Source: Chitinophagaceae bacterium (GTDB lineage: Bacteria > Bacteroidota > Bacteroidia > Chitinophagales > Chitinophagaceae). From it: DNA of 6,354 bases. The stretch lies in the NCBI GenBank assembly GCA_025963615.1, contig JAOQAL010000226.1, positions 1 through 6,354 on the forward strand. The letters run 5' to 3'. Under the pieces are notes generated by a model, which was not told where the DNA came from, made no database searches, and saw only the letters and a program-made list of their open reading frames with translations. This document shows, in pieces, positions 1 through 6,321 of this stretch (positions within the stretch are counted from its first letter, which is position 1; each line of letters begins with the position of its first letter). The position numbers and the translations under genes were made by a program.

Positions 1-234
1 TCAGAAGTTGGTTGCTACGAGATAATCGGTGTGCGTTCCTGCCGGATTGTACAAGTATCCAAAACTAGCATATACATTATTGCTGCTTGTTGCATTAGCT
101 GTATTGATCCATGATTGACTTGAGCCCGCAAGTGCTGCGTTTGAAAATGTACCTCCACTGAAAGGTCCATCAATTTGTGCATGAATACTTGTTTCAAGCA
201 ACAAGCCTGCCACCAAGAGCATTAAATTTCTCAT
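1..234 (-). CDS. Secreted/surface protein, N-terminal fragment ending at window edge
   Basis: The 77-codon frame starts with a clear signal peptide: Arg2, a hydrophobic core LMLLVAGLLL at residues 4-13, and a likely cleavage after Ala19 (SIHA|Q). The mature part is rich in Gly, Ser, Asn and Thr, with NNVYASFG and HTDYLVATNF, a style I associate with the first half of a beta-rich domain in large Bacteroidota secreted or surface proteins. In such proteins I recall the sequence running on as ATNFGF; here a TGA at 1-3 stops it exactly after NF. Nothing beyond is visible, so this may be a gene broken by a nonsense or frameshift change, an assembly-end error, or a genuinely short protein. It lies 110 bases downstream of the ypdA-like gene on the same strand. 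Function unknown; the export signal is the secure part. Confidence 0.6.
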   Translation of the reverse strand: MRNLMLLVAGLLLETSIHAQIDGPFSGGTFSNAALAGSSQSWINTANATSSNNVYASFGYLYNPAGTHTDYLVATNF

Positions 235-344
235 AACAGTTTCCCGAATTAATAATCAATACCCAAACAGTTTTATAAAATATTACTGGAAGATTCATAA
301 AGACGGGATAGAAAAAGGACTGTTAACACTGCTTATCTGGAAAA

Positions 345-1358
345 TTACAGATTTATTCCGGAGTTAATCAAATTATACTTTATATTTTTTATAATTTTCT
401 CAGCATGATCTCTTGAGTTTTCAATAAAGAGGCGATGGGTATTCATGCCGCCGCAAATCACGCCGGCGAGGTAGATACCTTGGATATTGGTTTCATGTGT
501 TTGGTCATCAATCCTTGGCGCCATGATGCTATCGGGGCTTAGTTGTACGCCAATCTTGCGAAGGAAATCAAGGTTTGGCTGGTAACCTGTGGTAGCAATC
601 ACCCAATCGTTTTCGATTGTAATAACTCCTCGCGGAGTTTCAATTTCCACTTCCTGTTGTCGTATTTCCCTAATTGTGGAATTATAAAATGCTTTAATGG
701 ATCCCTCCTCGATACGGTTAATGATATCCGGCCTGACCCAGTATTTCACCCTTGGGCCGATTTCTCCTTTACGGATCACCATGGTCACATCAGCGCCTTT
801 CCGCCATGTTTCCAACGCTGCATCAACAGATGAATTCTGGGATCCCACCACCATTACTTTTTGAAATGCATAAAAATGCGGTTCTTTATAGTAGTGAGTG
901 ACTTTCGGAAGATTTTCGCCCGGGACGTTTAATAAATAGGGAATATCATAAAAACCCGTAGCAATAATGAGCTGGCCGGCAGTATAATTAGTTTTATTTG
1001 TTGCTACAGCAAACCGGGATTCTGTTTGAATTGTTCCATTACCTGGTAGCGGCATACTTTTAACTGACTCCACCCGTTCGAATAAATGAATATTCAGTTG
1101 GTATGAGGTGAGTACCCGCCGGTAATATTCCAGGGCTTCCACTCTTGTTGGTTTTGCATTATTCGTCACGAATGGAACACCGCCAATTTCCAACTTTTGC
1201 GAGGTAGAAAAAAAAGTCATATTCGCCGGGTAATTATGAAGGGAGTTTACCAAACATCCCTTTTCAAGTATAACATAATCAATCCCTGCTTTCTTCGCTT
1301 CAATAGCACAAGCCAGGCCAATAGGTCCCCCGCCAATGATGATGATCGTATAGTGCAT
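345..1358 (-). CDS. ypdA: YpdA-family FAD/NADPH oxidoreductase (bacillithiol-disulfide reductase-like)
   Basis: This 337-residue cytoplasmic flavoprotein matches the YpdA (Bdr) family in length and motifs. The FAD Rossmann loop is GGGPIG at 9-14, followed by EKG at 32-34 and NYPANMTFFS near 42-51, a YpdA hallmark. The second, NADPH-binding, loop is VVGSQNSSVDAA at 170-181, the FAD-closing ATG is at 133-135, and the C-terminal GVICGG...FIEN segment is at 299-314. In Firmicutes YpdA reduces bacillithiol disulfide with NADPH and uses a cysteine in the first glycine loop (GGGPCG). Here that position is Ile13; cysteines are instead at 17, 35 (EKGCLVNS) and 302. The reaction is therefore inferred from family, and the mechanism may differ. 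The ATG at 1358 is chosen because the Rossmann strand begins at once. It has no Shine-Dalgarno sequence, and a small ORF ends 9 bases upstream. Confidence 0.85.
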   Translation of the reverse strand: MHYTIIIIGGGPIGLACAIEAKKAGIDYVILEKGCLVNSLHNYPANMTFFSTSQKLEIGGVPFVTNNAKPTRVEALEYYRRVLTSYQLNIHLFERVESVKSMPLPGNGTIQTESRFAVATNKTNYTAGQLIIATGFYDIPYLLNVPGENLPKVTHYYKEPHFYAFQKVMVVGSQNSSVDAALETWRKGADVTMVIRKGEIGPRVKYWVRPDIINRIEEGSIKAFYNSTIREIRQQEVEIETPRGVITIENDWVIATTGYQPNLDFLRKIGVQLSPDSIMAPRIDDQTHETNIQGIYLAGVICGGMNTHRLFIENSRDHAEKIIKNIKYNLINSGINL

Positions 1359-1367
1359 CTGTTTTTA

Positions 1368-1484
1368 TTACTGCTTTTTTACAAATTTAACCGGAATTGT
1401 CTCCACTTTATAGGGAAAGCTTATGGTAACAGGTAAAGCTAACATGCCGGACAAGAAAATAGCAGTCAGTACCAACTGAAACAT
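1368..1484 (-). CDS. Possible 38-residue membrane peptide upstream of ypdA
   Basis: An ATG frame of 38 codons ends in TAA 9 bases before the ypdA start, on the same strand. Residues 4-23 (LVLTAIFLSGMLALPVTISF) form one hydrophobic segment; the tail from 25 is polar and basic, with Lys at 26, 33, 36 and 37. It could be a single-pass small membrane protein or a leader peptide coupled to ypdA translation. The frame is closed upstream by a TAA seven codons before the ATG, so it is not the tail of a larger gene. I recognise no family. Codon choice is unremarkable and there is no ribosome site to judge by. A frame this short can occur by chance; the compact spacing and well-formed hydrophobic/basic layout argue for it. 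Confidence 0.35.
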   Translation of the reverse strand: MFQLVLTAIFLSGMLALPVTISFPYKVETIPVKFVKKQ

Positions 1485-1512
1485 GGAACAAAATGACAAG
1501 AATTAAATTGAT

Positions 1513-1527
1513 TTAACCGGAGGTTAA
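1513..1527. repeat. Perfect inverted repeat over the dinB-like stop codon
   Basis: TTAACC-GGA-GGTTAA is a perfect 6-base inverted repeat with a 3-base loop. It covers the TAA stop of the DinB-family gene (read leftwards). As RNA it makes a weak hairpin with only two G-C pairs, and no T-run follows on the minus strand, so it is not a convincing terminator. It may mark the 3' end of that transcript or be chance. Confidence 0.35.
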
Positions 1528-1976
1528 GGATATGCCACCGGCGTCATATCAAGCACCTGGTGCAAATGGTGTAATAGATGCTTATTATAATCCTTGGCAA
1601 GCCAGGCGATACTATGTAATTCCCCCGTCAACACTTCTCTCTGTTGTTTTTCCGGCGAAGTGTTTTTTAAAATAATACAAATATGTTTATTGATCAAAAC
1701 CCATAGCTCAATTAAATCCTTAGTATCATGATTTTGGTAATGGCTGATCGCTACCCATTCATCCTGCTGGTATTTAATGAATGGCCTTTCTTCATACTGC
1801 GCTACAATAAAACGGCGGATATTATTTTGAGCCGAGTCTATCAGATGACCCAGTATTTCTTTCTTACTCCATTTGCCAGGCTGCGATTTATATTGCCATG
1901 CTTCTTCGCTGACCGGCTGAAAAAGCGGAGTATAGTCTTGAATAATTTTCTCTAACCCCCTTATTGTATCATCCAT
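1524..1976 (-). CDS. DinB/YfiT-family metal-binding four-helix protein
   Basis: This 150-residue protein fits the DinB_2 / bacillithiol-transferase-like superfamily in length and pattern. The first helix pair carries PGKWSKKEILGHLIDSA at 33-49, with the first metal ligand His44. The last helix carries KDYNKHLLHHLHQV at 128-141, giving His133 and His137 in the H-x3-H spacing that completes the three-histidine metal site of YfiT/DinB proteins. Characterised relatives are divalent-metal-dependent thiol S-transferases, including bacillithiol transferases in Bacillus, but most members have no known substrate. No signal peptide or membrane segment is seen, so it is cytoplasmic. It lies upstream of the small ORF and the YpdA-like gene on the same strand and diverges from pdhB across 149 bases. 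The pairing with YpdA suggests, but does not prove, a role in thiol conjugation or detoxification. Confidence 0.85.
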   Translation of the reverse strand: MDDTIRGLEKIIQDYTPLFQPVSEEAWQYKSQPGKWSKKEILGHLIDSAQNNIRRFIVAQYEERPFIKYQQDEWVAISHYQNHDTKDLIELWVLINKHICIILKNTSPEKQQREVLTGELHSIAWLAKDYNKHLLHHLHQVLDMTPVAYP

Positions 1977-2070
1977 ACTCTAAATTACAATTTTTCAATT
2001 ATGACGTATACATAAACAGAAACAGGAAAGAGAATAACTATAAATATTGCACGAAGGTTTAGAAACAACT

Positions 2071-2102
2071 TTTGGGGGTATGATACCCATGCGATATTTT
2101 TG
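2071..2102 (+). promoter_or_regulatory. Bacteroidota-type promoter of pdhB
   Basis: The -33 element TTTG (2071-2074) is followed by a 20-base spacer and a perfect -7 element TATTTTTG (2095-2102), matching the TTTG/TAnnTTTG form of the primary sigma factor in this phylum. Transcription would start a few bases downstream, leaving a short A-rich leader before the ATG at 2126. Confidence 0.75.
2076..2088. promoter_or_regulatory. Palindrome GGGTA-TGA-TACCC inside the pdhB promoter spacer (possible operator)
   Basis: A perfect 5-base inverted repeat with a 3-base centre sits between the -33 and -7 elements of the pdhB promoter, beginning 2 bases after the TTTG. A dimeric regulator bound here would cover the promoter. 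It is G/C-rich in its outer bases, unlike its AT-rich surroundings. The position is suggestive; no regulator is known to me for this site. Confidence 0.4.
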
Positions 2103-2125
2103 CCAATCTTTTAAAGAAAATTTAC

Positions 2126-3115
2126 ATGGCAAGATCAATAGCATTTCGCGAAGCAATCAGGGAAGCGATGAATGAAGAAATGAGACGGGATGACCGCGTA
2201 TTTTTAATGGGCGAAGAGGTAGCAGAATACAATGGCGCTTACAAAGTAAGCCAGGGCATGCTTAATGAGTTTGGACCGAAAAGGGTGATTGACACACCTA
2301 TTTCAGAGCTGGGTTTTACCGCGGTAGGTGTGGGAGCCGCTCAAAAAGGCTTGAGACCTGTAGTGGAGTTTATGACCTGGAATTTCGCCGTTCTGGCCTT
2401 AGATCAAATTCTCAATACAGCTTCTAAAATGCTGGCAATGAGTGGTGGACAAGTGAATTGTCCGATTGTTTTTCGGGGACCCAATGGGTCCGCGGGACAG
2501 TTAGGAGCCCAACACTCCACAGCCTTTGAAAGTTATTATGCCAATATACCCGGTATTAAGGTTGTTTCACCTAGTAATGGTTACGATGCAAAAGGGTTAT
2601 TAAAACAGGCGATCCGGTACGAAGAAGATCCGGTAATTTTTATGGAAAGCGAGGTGATGTATGGCGAAAAAAGTGAAGTTCCGGAAGAAGAATATTACAT
2701 TGAAATAGGTAAGGCTGATGTAAAAAAACAGGGCAGCGATGTGACGATCGTAGGCTGGAGTAAAATGGTAAAAATTGCATTAGGCGCTGCCGCCGAATTG
2801 GAAAAAGAAAACATCAGCGCTGAGGTCATTGATATCCGTTCTATCCGTCCGCTGGACTGGAAAACGATTCTTGAAAGTGTAAAGAAAACAAACCGCCTCA
2901 TCATCATCGACGAACAATGGCCGATGTGCTCCGTGTCGTCTGAAATTGCTTACCGCATTCAAAAAGAAGGGTTCGACTATTTAGATGCGCCCGTAAGGCG
3001 TATTTCTGCGGCAGACGCCCCCTTACATTATGCTCCCAACCTGGTAGCTGCAGCATTGCCGGATGTTGAGCGTACCGTCAGGCTGGCGAAGGAAATTATG
3101 TATCTCAAAAAATAA
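2126..3115 (+). CDS. pdhB: Pyruvate dehydrogenase E1 component, beta subunit
   Basis: This 329-residue protein is the beta half of the thiamine-diphosphate-dependent E1 enzyme, which with E1 alpha decarboxylates pyruvate and passes the acetyl group to the E2 lipoyl domain, yielding acetyl-CoA. The N-terminal pyrimidine-binding domain shows FREAIREAMNEEM (7-19), GEEVAEYNGAYKVSQG (29-44) and PISELGFTAVGVGAA (58-72); Glu61 matches the conserved Glu that activates the cofactor aminopyrimidine. GQLGAQHS (124-131) carries the conserved active-site His130. The C-terminal transketolase domain has EVIDIRSIRPLD (near 234-245). Length is normal for a stand-alone bacterial E1 beta. The E1 alpha and E2 genes are not adjacent; in Bacteroidota they are often elsewhere, so subunit supply must be coordinated in trans. 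Its promoter is 23 bases before the ATG, and an intrinsic terminator follows after a long 3' region. Confidence 0.95.
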   Translation: MARSIAFREAIREAMNEEMRRDDRVFLMGEEVAEYNGAYKVSQGMLNEFGPKRVIDTPISELGFTAVGVGAAQKGLRPVVEFMTWNFAVLALDQILNTASKMLAMSGGQVNCPIVFRGPNGSAGQLGAQHSTAFESYYANIPGIKVVSPSNGYDAKGLLKQAIRYEEDPVIFMESEVMYGEKSEVPEEEYYIEIGKADVKKQGSDVTIVGWSKMVKIALGAAAELEKENISAEVIDIRSIRPLDWKTILESVKKTNRLIIIDEQWPMCSVSSEIAYRIQKEGFDYLDAPVRRISAADAPLHYAPNLVAAALPDVERTVRLAKEIMYLKK

Positions 3116-3290
3116 TCAGCGTTTTAAATCTTTTGAAGCTAGCCATCAGCCTGGCAACCCAGCGTTTTATACTAGTATTTTTTCTAAGTAGATTTACGCT
3201 TTTTTACCGCATATTCCGGCCAACATGCATCTATTTGCTTATAAAAGCCATCTTTGTAGTGGTTTTTCATAGGATATTGGATTTTACAAC

Positions 3291-3323
3291 GAGGCTGGAT
3301 TTCTATCCGGCCTCTACTTTTTT
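3291..3323 (+). terminator. Intrinsic (rho-independent) terminator
   Basis: GAGGCTGGAT (3291-3300) pairs with ATCCGGCCTC (3305-3314) over ten base pairs, including one G-U wobble, around a TTCT tetraloop. A run of six T follows at 3318-3323. The minus strand has no matching T-run, so it acts rightwards. It separates pdhB from the response regulator. Confidence 0.8.
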
Positions 3324-3423
3324 AATGATTTCTTAAATTTTATGAAGACAGTCTTTTATTTAATTTTTCCGCTACTTATTCTTATCAACATTCTCCCTTA
3401 ACCAATCCTTTACGCTTTAAAAC

Positions 3424-3453
3424 TTTGAATATCTCTGTTTTGGATTACTTTTA
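3424..3453 (+). promoter_or_regulatory. Candidate promoter of the response regulator gene
   Basis: TTTG (3424-3427), an 18-base spacer and TACTTTTA (3446-3453) match the phylum promoter with one mismatch, in the final G of TAnnTTTG. The -7 box ends 21 bases before the ATG at 3475, the same geometry as the pdhB and lepB promoters. Confidence 0.4.
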
Positions 3454-3474
3454 CGCCTTCAAAAAATATAATTG

Positions 3475-4641
3475 ATGGCAGATATCCTGATTATTGATGA
3501 TGAGAAGGCAATACGCAAAACTCTTGGAGAAATACTTTCATTTGAAGGATACAAAATTGATGAAGCTTCAGATGGCGAAGAGGGATTAAAAAAATTTAAG
3601 GAACGGAATTACGATGTGGTCCTTTGCGATATCAAAATGCCAAAAGTTGATGGAATTGAATTTTTACAAAGGGCAGGCGAGAGTAACAGTGACGTCCCAA
3701 TTATTATGATATCAGGTCATGGTAATATTGAAACCGCGGTGGAAGCTGTGAAAAAAGGCGCTTACGATTTCATTTCGAAACCGCCAGACCTGAACCGTCT
3801 CCTGATTACTATCCGGAATGCGATGGATAAGAGTTCACTGGTGACCGAAACAAAAGTGCTGAAAAGGAAGGTGAGCAAGGTGCAGGAAATGATTGGTAAT
3901 TCATCGCCGATAGAAAAAATAAAAGATACGATCGACAAGGTAGCCCCAACCGATGCAAGGGTATTAATAACCGGTGAAAATGGTTCGGGAAAAGAATTAG
4001 TGGCAAGGTGGATCCATGAAAAAAGTAACCGGAACATCGGGCCGCTTGTTGAAGTAAACTGTGCCGCCATACCCAGTGAATTGATCGAAAGTGAATTATT
4101 CGGACATGAAAAAGGGTCATTTACTTCAGCTATAAAACAACGTATTGGCAAATTTGAACAAGCTAACGGCGGCACTCTTTTTTTAGATGAAATAGGCGAT
4201 ATGAGCCTGAATGCGCAGGCCAAAGTATTACGTGCCTTACAGGAAGGAAAAATAACGAGGGTGGGAGCAGATAAGGACATTAACGTGGATGTGCGTGTCA
4301 TTGCTGCCACCAATAAAGACCTTTTAAGAGAAGTAGATGAGAGAAATTTCAGACTTGATTTATACCATCGTCTCAGTGTTATTCTTATCCATGTTCCTTC
4401 ATTAAATGAACGAAGGGATGATATTCCCCTGCTGGTTGATAAATTCCTGGAAGATACCTGTGCTGAATATGGAGTTGCGGTAAAAGCGATCGATGAAAAT
4501 GCCATCCAACTTCTCGAGGAATATAACTGGACCTTTAATATCCGTGAGTTAAGGAATGTGGTAGAGCGGCTTGTTATTCTTTCCGGCAAAACGATTACCA
4601 AAGAAGACATTGCCAGTTATGTCATGCCGAAATCAAGATGA
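3475..4641 (+). CDS. NtrC-like response regulator (receiver + AAA+), no DNA-binding domain
   Basis: This 388-residue cytoplasmic two-component regulator begins with a receiver domain (1 to about 118): acidic pocket Asp8-Asp9, phosphoacceptor Asp52 (CDIKMP), Ser80 and Lys102. An AAA+ sigma-54-activator domain follows (about 139-385): Walker A GENGSGKE (167-174), the sigma-54 contact loop as GSFTSA (214-219) instead of GAFTGA, Walker B TLFLDEIGDM (234-243), sensor I ATNKDL (278-283), arginine-finger region FRLDLYHRL (292-300) and sensor II around Arg357. The usual WPGNVREL is WTFNIREL. It ends just after the AAA+ lid, lacking the Fis-type helix-turn-helix. Family knowledge says it should be phosphorylated by a histidine kinase, not encoded here, and should activate sigma-54 polymerase. 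A TTG directly precedes the ATG, which I prefer because MADILIIDDE is the usual receiver start. Targets are unknown. Confidence 0.9.
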   Translation: MADILIIDDEKAIRKTLGEILSFEGYKIDEASDGEEGLKKFKERNYDVVLCDIKMPKVDGIEFLQRAGESNSDVPIIMISGHGNIETAVEAVKKGAYDFISKPPDLNRLLITIRNAMDKSSLVTETKVLKRKVSKVQEMIGNSSPIEKIKDTIDKVAPTDARVLITGENGSGKELVARWIHEKSNRNIGPLVEVNCAAIPSELIESELFGHEKGSFTSAIKQRIGKFEQANGGTLFLDEIGDMSLNAQAKVLRALQEGKITRVGADKDINVDVRVIAATNKDLLREVDERNFRLDLYHRLSVILIHVPSLNERRDDIPLLVDKFLEDTCAEYGVAVKAIDENAIQLLEEYNWTFNIRELRNVVERLVILSGKTITKEDIASYVMPKSR

Positions 4642-4722
4642 AACAGGGTTTTATAACAGCCTTAACATTTCTTTCAGACTACCGATGTAATAAATCCAGC
4701 TACCACACGACTTATTTAAAGT

Positions 4723-4750
4723 TTTGAGAGAATGATTAATTATAAATTTG
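4723..4750 (+). promoter_or_regulatory. Promoter of lepB
   Basis: A perfect -7 box TAAATTTG (4743-4750) lies 24 bases before the ATG at 4775. The best upstream element is TTTG at 4723-4726, giving a 16-base spacer, shorter than usual, so the -33 is less sure than the -7. The box contains the TTG at 4748, which therefore should not be used as a start codon. Confidence 0.55.
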
Positions 4751-4774
4751 CCGCAATTAGTTAAAAAAATTTAC

Positions 4775-6313
4775 ATGCCGCTATCACAGTTATTCGTTAT
4801 TTACCTGGTGGGAACCCTGATTGTATTTCTGCCATCTTTTGGTTTAGCACCGTTGTTTAAAAAGGCAGGCGTGCCTGCGTGGAAGGCCTATATACCTTAT
4901 TACAATACCTGGATCATGCAGGAAATTGTACACCGGCCTAAACATTGGGTTTTCTGGCAATTTATCCCTGTCGTCGGGTGGTTTATCAGCCCCGGCATAT
5001 TTATCGAGTTTTCAAAAGTTTTTGGCAAATTTTCGCTGGGTGATCATACGGCTGCTTCATTATTGGCGCCTTTCTATTTTCCGTATATCGCCTCTAAAAA
5101 AGATACCAAGTTTATTGGCGCGGAAGCTGCCCGGAAACATAAAAAATCAGGATGGCGGGAATGGGTGGATGCCGCGGTATTTGCTATTATAGCGGCTACC
5201 CTTATCCGAACTTTTATTTTTGAAGCCTATACGATTCCATCGGGCTCCATGGAAAAAACATTATTGATCAATGATTTCCTTTTTGTAAGCAAACTCAGTT
5301 ATGGGCCCCGGATTCCCAATACCCCGTTGTCCATTCCGTTTATACATAATTATATTCCGGGCACCAGCATGAAGTCGTATTCGGAAATAATAAAAGTGCC
5401 TTATATACGCTGGTTCGAATCGCCGGTAAAAAGGGGGGACGTCGTGGTATTTAACTTTCCCGCAGGGGATACGGTCATTAACCTGCCTGAGTACCAATCC
5501 TTCCATCCTTATTATGATGTTTGTCGCGAACTGGGTCGTGGCGACATGGACAAAGGAAGAAAAATTGTTTTAGGAGATCCTGACCAGTATCCATTGGCGG
5601 TTCACCCGGCTGATAAATCGGATAACTATATTAAACGTTGTATTGGCATAGCAGGGGATACGCTTGAAATAAAAAAGAACGTCGTTTTCATTAATGGCGT
5701 TGAGCAGGCCGTGCCTCCCAAAGCGGAGGTAAATTATATTGTTAATACTTCCGGTCAGCAGCTCGATGCGGATATCATGAAAGAAGAATATGACCTGAAT
5801 GCGGATAAAGGCGAATATAATTTCGGCACCAAGGCGAATGAATTCAGAATGCTGCTAACAACAACGGCAAAAGAAAAAATGCTCAAAACAGGACTGGCTA
5901 AAGACATCCAGCTGGATACATCCTACAATGGTGGCGGGGGCGATGTTTTTCCTTATGATGGCGTTCATGTATGGAGCCGTGATAATTTCGGGCCCATTTG
6001 GATTCCCAAAAAGGGAGCCAGCCTGAAACTGACTACCGAAAATTATCCACTTTATGAGCGGGCCATCCGCGTATATGAACACAATAATTTTTATGAAAAG
6101 GAGGGTAGGTTTTTCCTGAACGAAAAAGAAATTACCAGCTATACTTTTACTATGAATTATTACTGGATGATGGGAGATAACCGGCAGGGTTCGCAGGATT
6201 CGAGATACTGGGGTTTTGTGCCGGAAGACCGGGTCGTGGGAAAAGCCTGGATGATCTGGTTCAGTTGGGAAAAAGGTCCGCGATGGAGCCGCCTGTTCCG
6301 TATTGTAAAATAA
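4775..6313 (+). CDS. lepB: Signal peptidase I, large Bacteroidota type
   Basis: This 512-residue inner-membrane serine protease removes signal peptides from exported proteins on the outer face of the membrane. Hydrophobic segments lie near 5-27, 57-80 and 131-149; the last precedes the catalytic box IPSGSMEKTL (154-163) with nucleophile Ser158. The general base is Lys287 in YIKRCIGIAGD (285-295). Box E, GDNRQGSQDSRYWGFVP (467-483), and a C-terminal hydrophobic stretch complete the fold. Compared with E. coli LepB, the Ser-Lys distance (129 against about 55 residues) and Lys-to-GDN distance (180 against about 130) are both enlarged, and about 130 N-terminal residues including PAWKAYIPYYNTW precede the usual anchor. 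A TTG nine codons upstream is in frame, but it lies inside the -7 promoter box, so the ATG is preferred. It is separate from the regulator gene by about 130 bases with its own promoter. Confidence 0.95.
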   Translation: MPLSQLFVIYLVGTLIVFLPSFGLAPLFKKAGVPAWKAYIPYYNTWIMQEIVHRPKHWVFWQFIPVVGWFISPGIFIEFSKVFGKFSLGDHTAASLLAPFYFPYIASKKDTKFIGAEAARKHKKSGWREWVDAAVFAIIAATLIRTFIFEAYTIPSGSMEKTLLINDFLFVSKLSYGPRIPNTPLSIPFIHNYIPGTSMKSYSEIIKVPYIRWFESPVKRGDVVVFNFPAGDTVINLPEYQSFHPYYDVCRELGRGDMDKGRKIVLGDPDQYPLAVHPADKSDNYIKRCIGIAGDTLEIKKNVVFINGVEQAVPPKAEVNYIVNTSGQQLDADIMKEEYDLNADKGEYNFGTKANEFRMLLTTTAKEKMLKTGLAKDIQLDTSYNGGGGDVFPYDGVHVWSRDNFGPIWIPKKGASLKLTTENYPLYERAIRVYEHNNFYEKEGRFFLNEKEITSYTFTMNYYWMMGDNRQGSQDSRYWGFVPEDRVVGKAWMIWFSWEKGPRWSRLFRIVK

Positions 6314-6321
6314 ACTTTATA

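Larger units (their letters stand above)
3116..3474 (+). other. 359-base gene-free region: long pdhB 3' tail, terminator, regulator promoter
   Basis: No credible gene lies here. From 3116 to 3290 is an AT-rich stretch that would be a 175-base 3' untranslated tail of pdhB or an independent small RNA ending at the terminator at 3291. It contains a 10-base direct repeat CAGCGTTTTA (3117-3126 and 3160-3169), followed at once by a perfect palindrome ATACTAGTAT (3169-3178) and a T6 run. A TTG-started frame at 3133-3336 runs straight through the terminator and reads as random hydrophobic residues, so I do not call it. From 3324 to 3474 is the promoter region of the response regulator. Confidence 0.6.

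Noticed and set aside
235..344. Terminator or promoter between the ypdA-like gene and the secreted-protein gene
   Set aside because: Only the AT palindrome TTTTATAAAA (271-280) and a poor -7 match (ACTGTTTG) are present; no hairpin with a T-run is seen.
543..833. A 96-codon plus-strand frame
   Set aside because: It is antisense to the conserved NADPH-binding half of the YpdA-like gene and shows no motif of its own.
1977..2060. Promoter for the DinB-like gene on the minus strand
   Set aside because: The best pair, TTG with TATTTATA after 19 bases, mismatches two of the conserved -7 positions; not strong enough to list.
3133..3336. A 67-codon TTG-started frame after pdhB
   Set aside because: It runs through the intrinsic terminator, has no promoter or leader like its neighbours, and its hydrophobicity follows from T-rich sequence.
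3762..4610. A 282-codon open frame on the minus strand
   Set aside because: It lies wholly opposite the response regulator, whose motifs are intact; the peptide is Ser/Leu-rich with no recognisable domain, as expected from an antisense shadow.
4748..4774. TTG start giving a nine-codon longer signal peptidase
   Set aside because: The TTG is part of the -7 box TAAATTTG, so it would not be transcribed; the ATG at 4775 has the A-rich leader.
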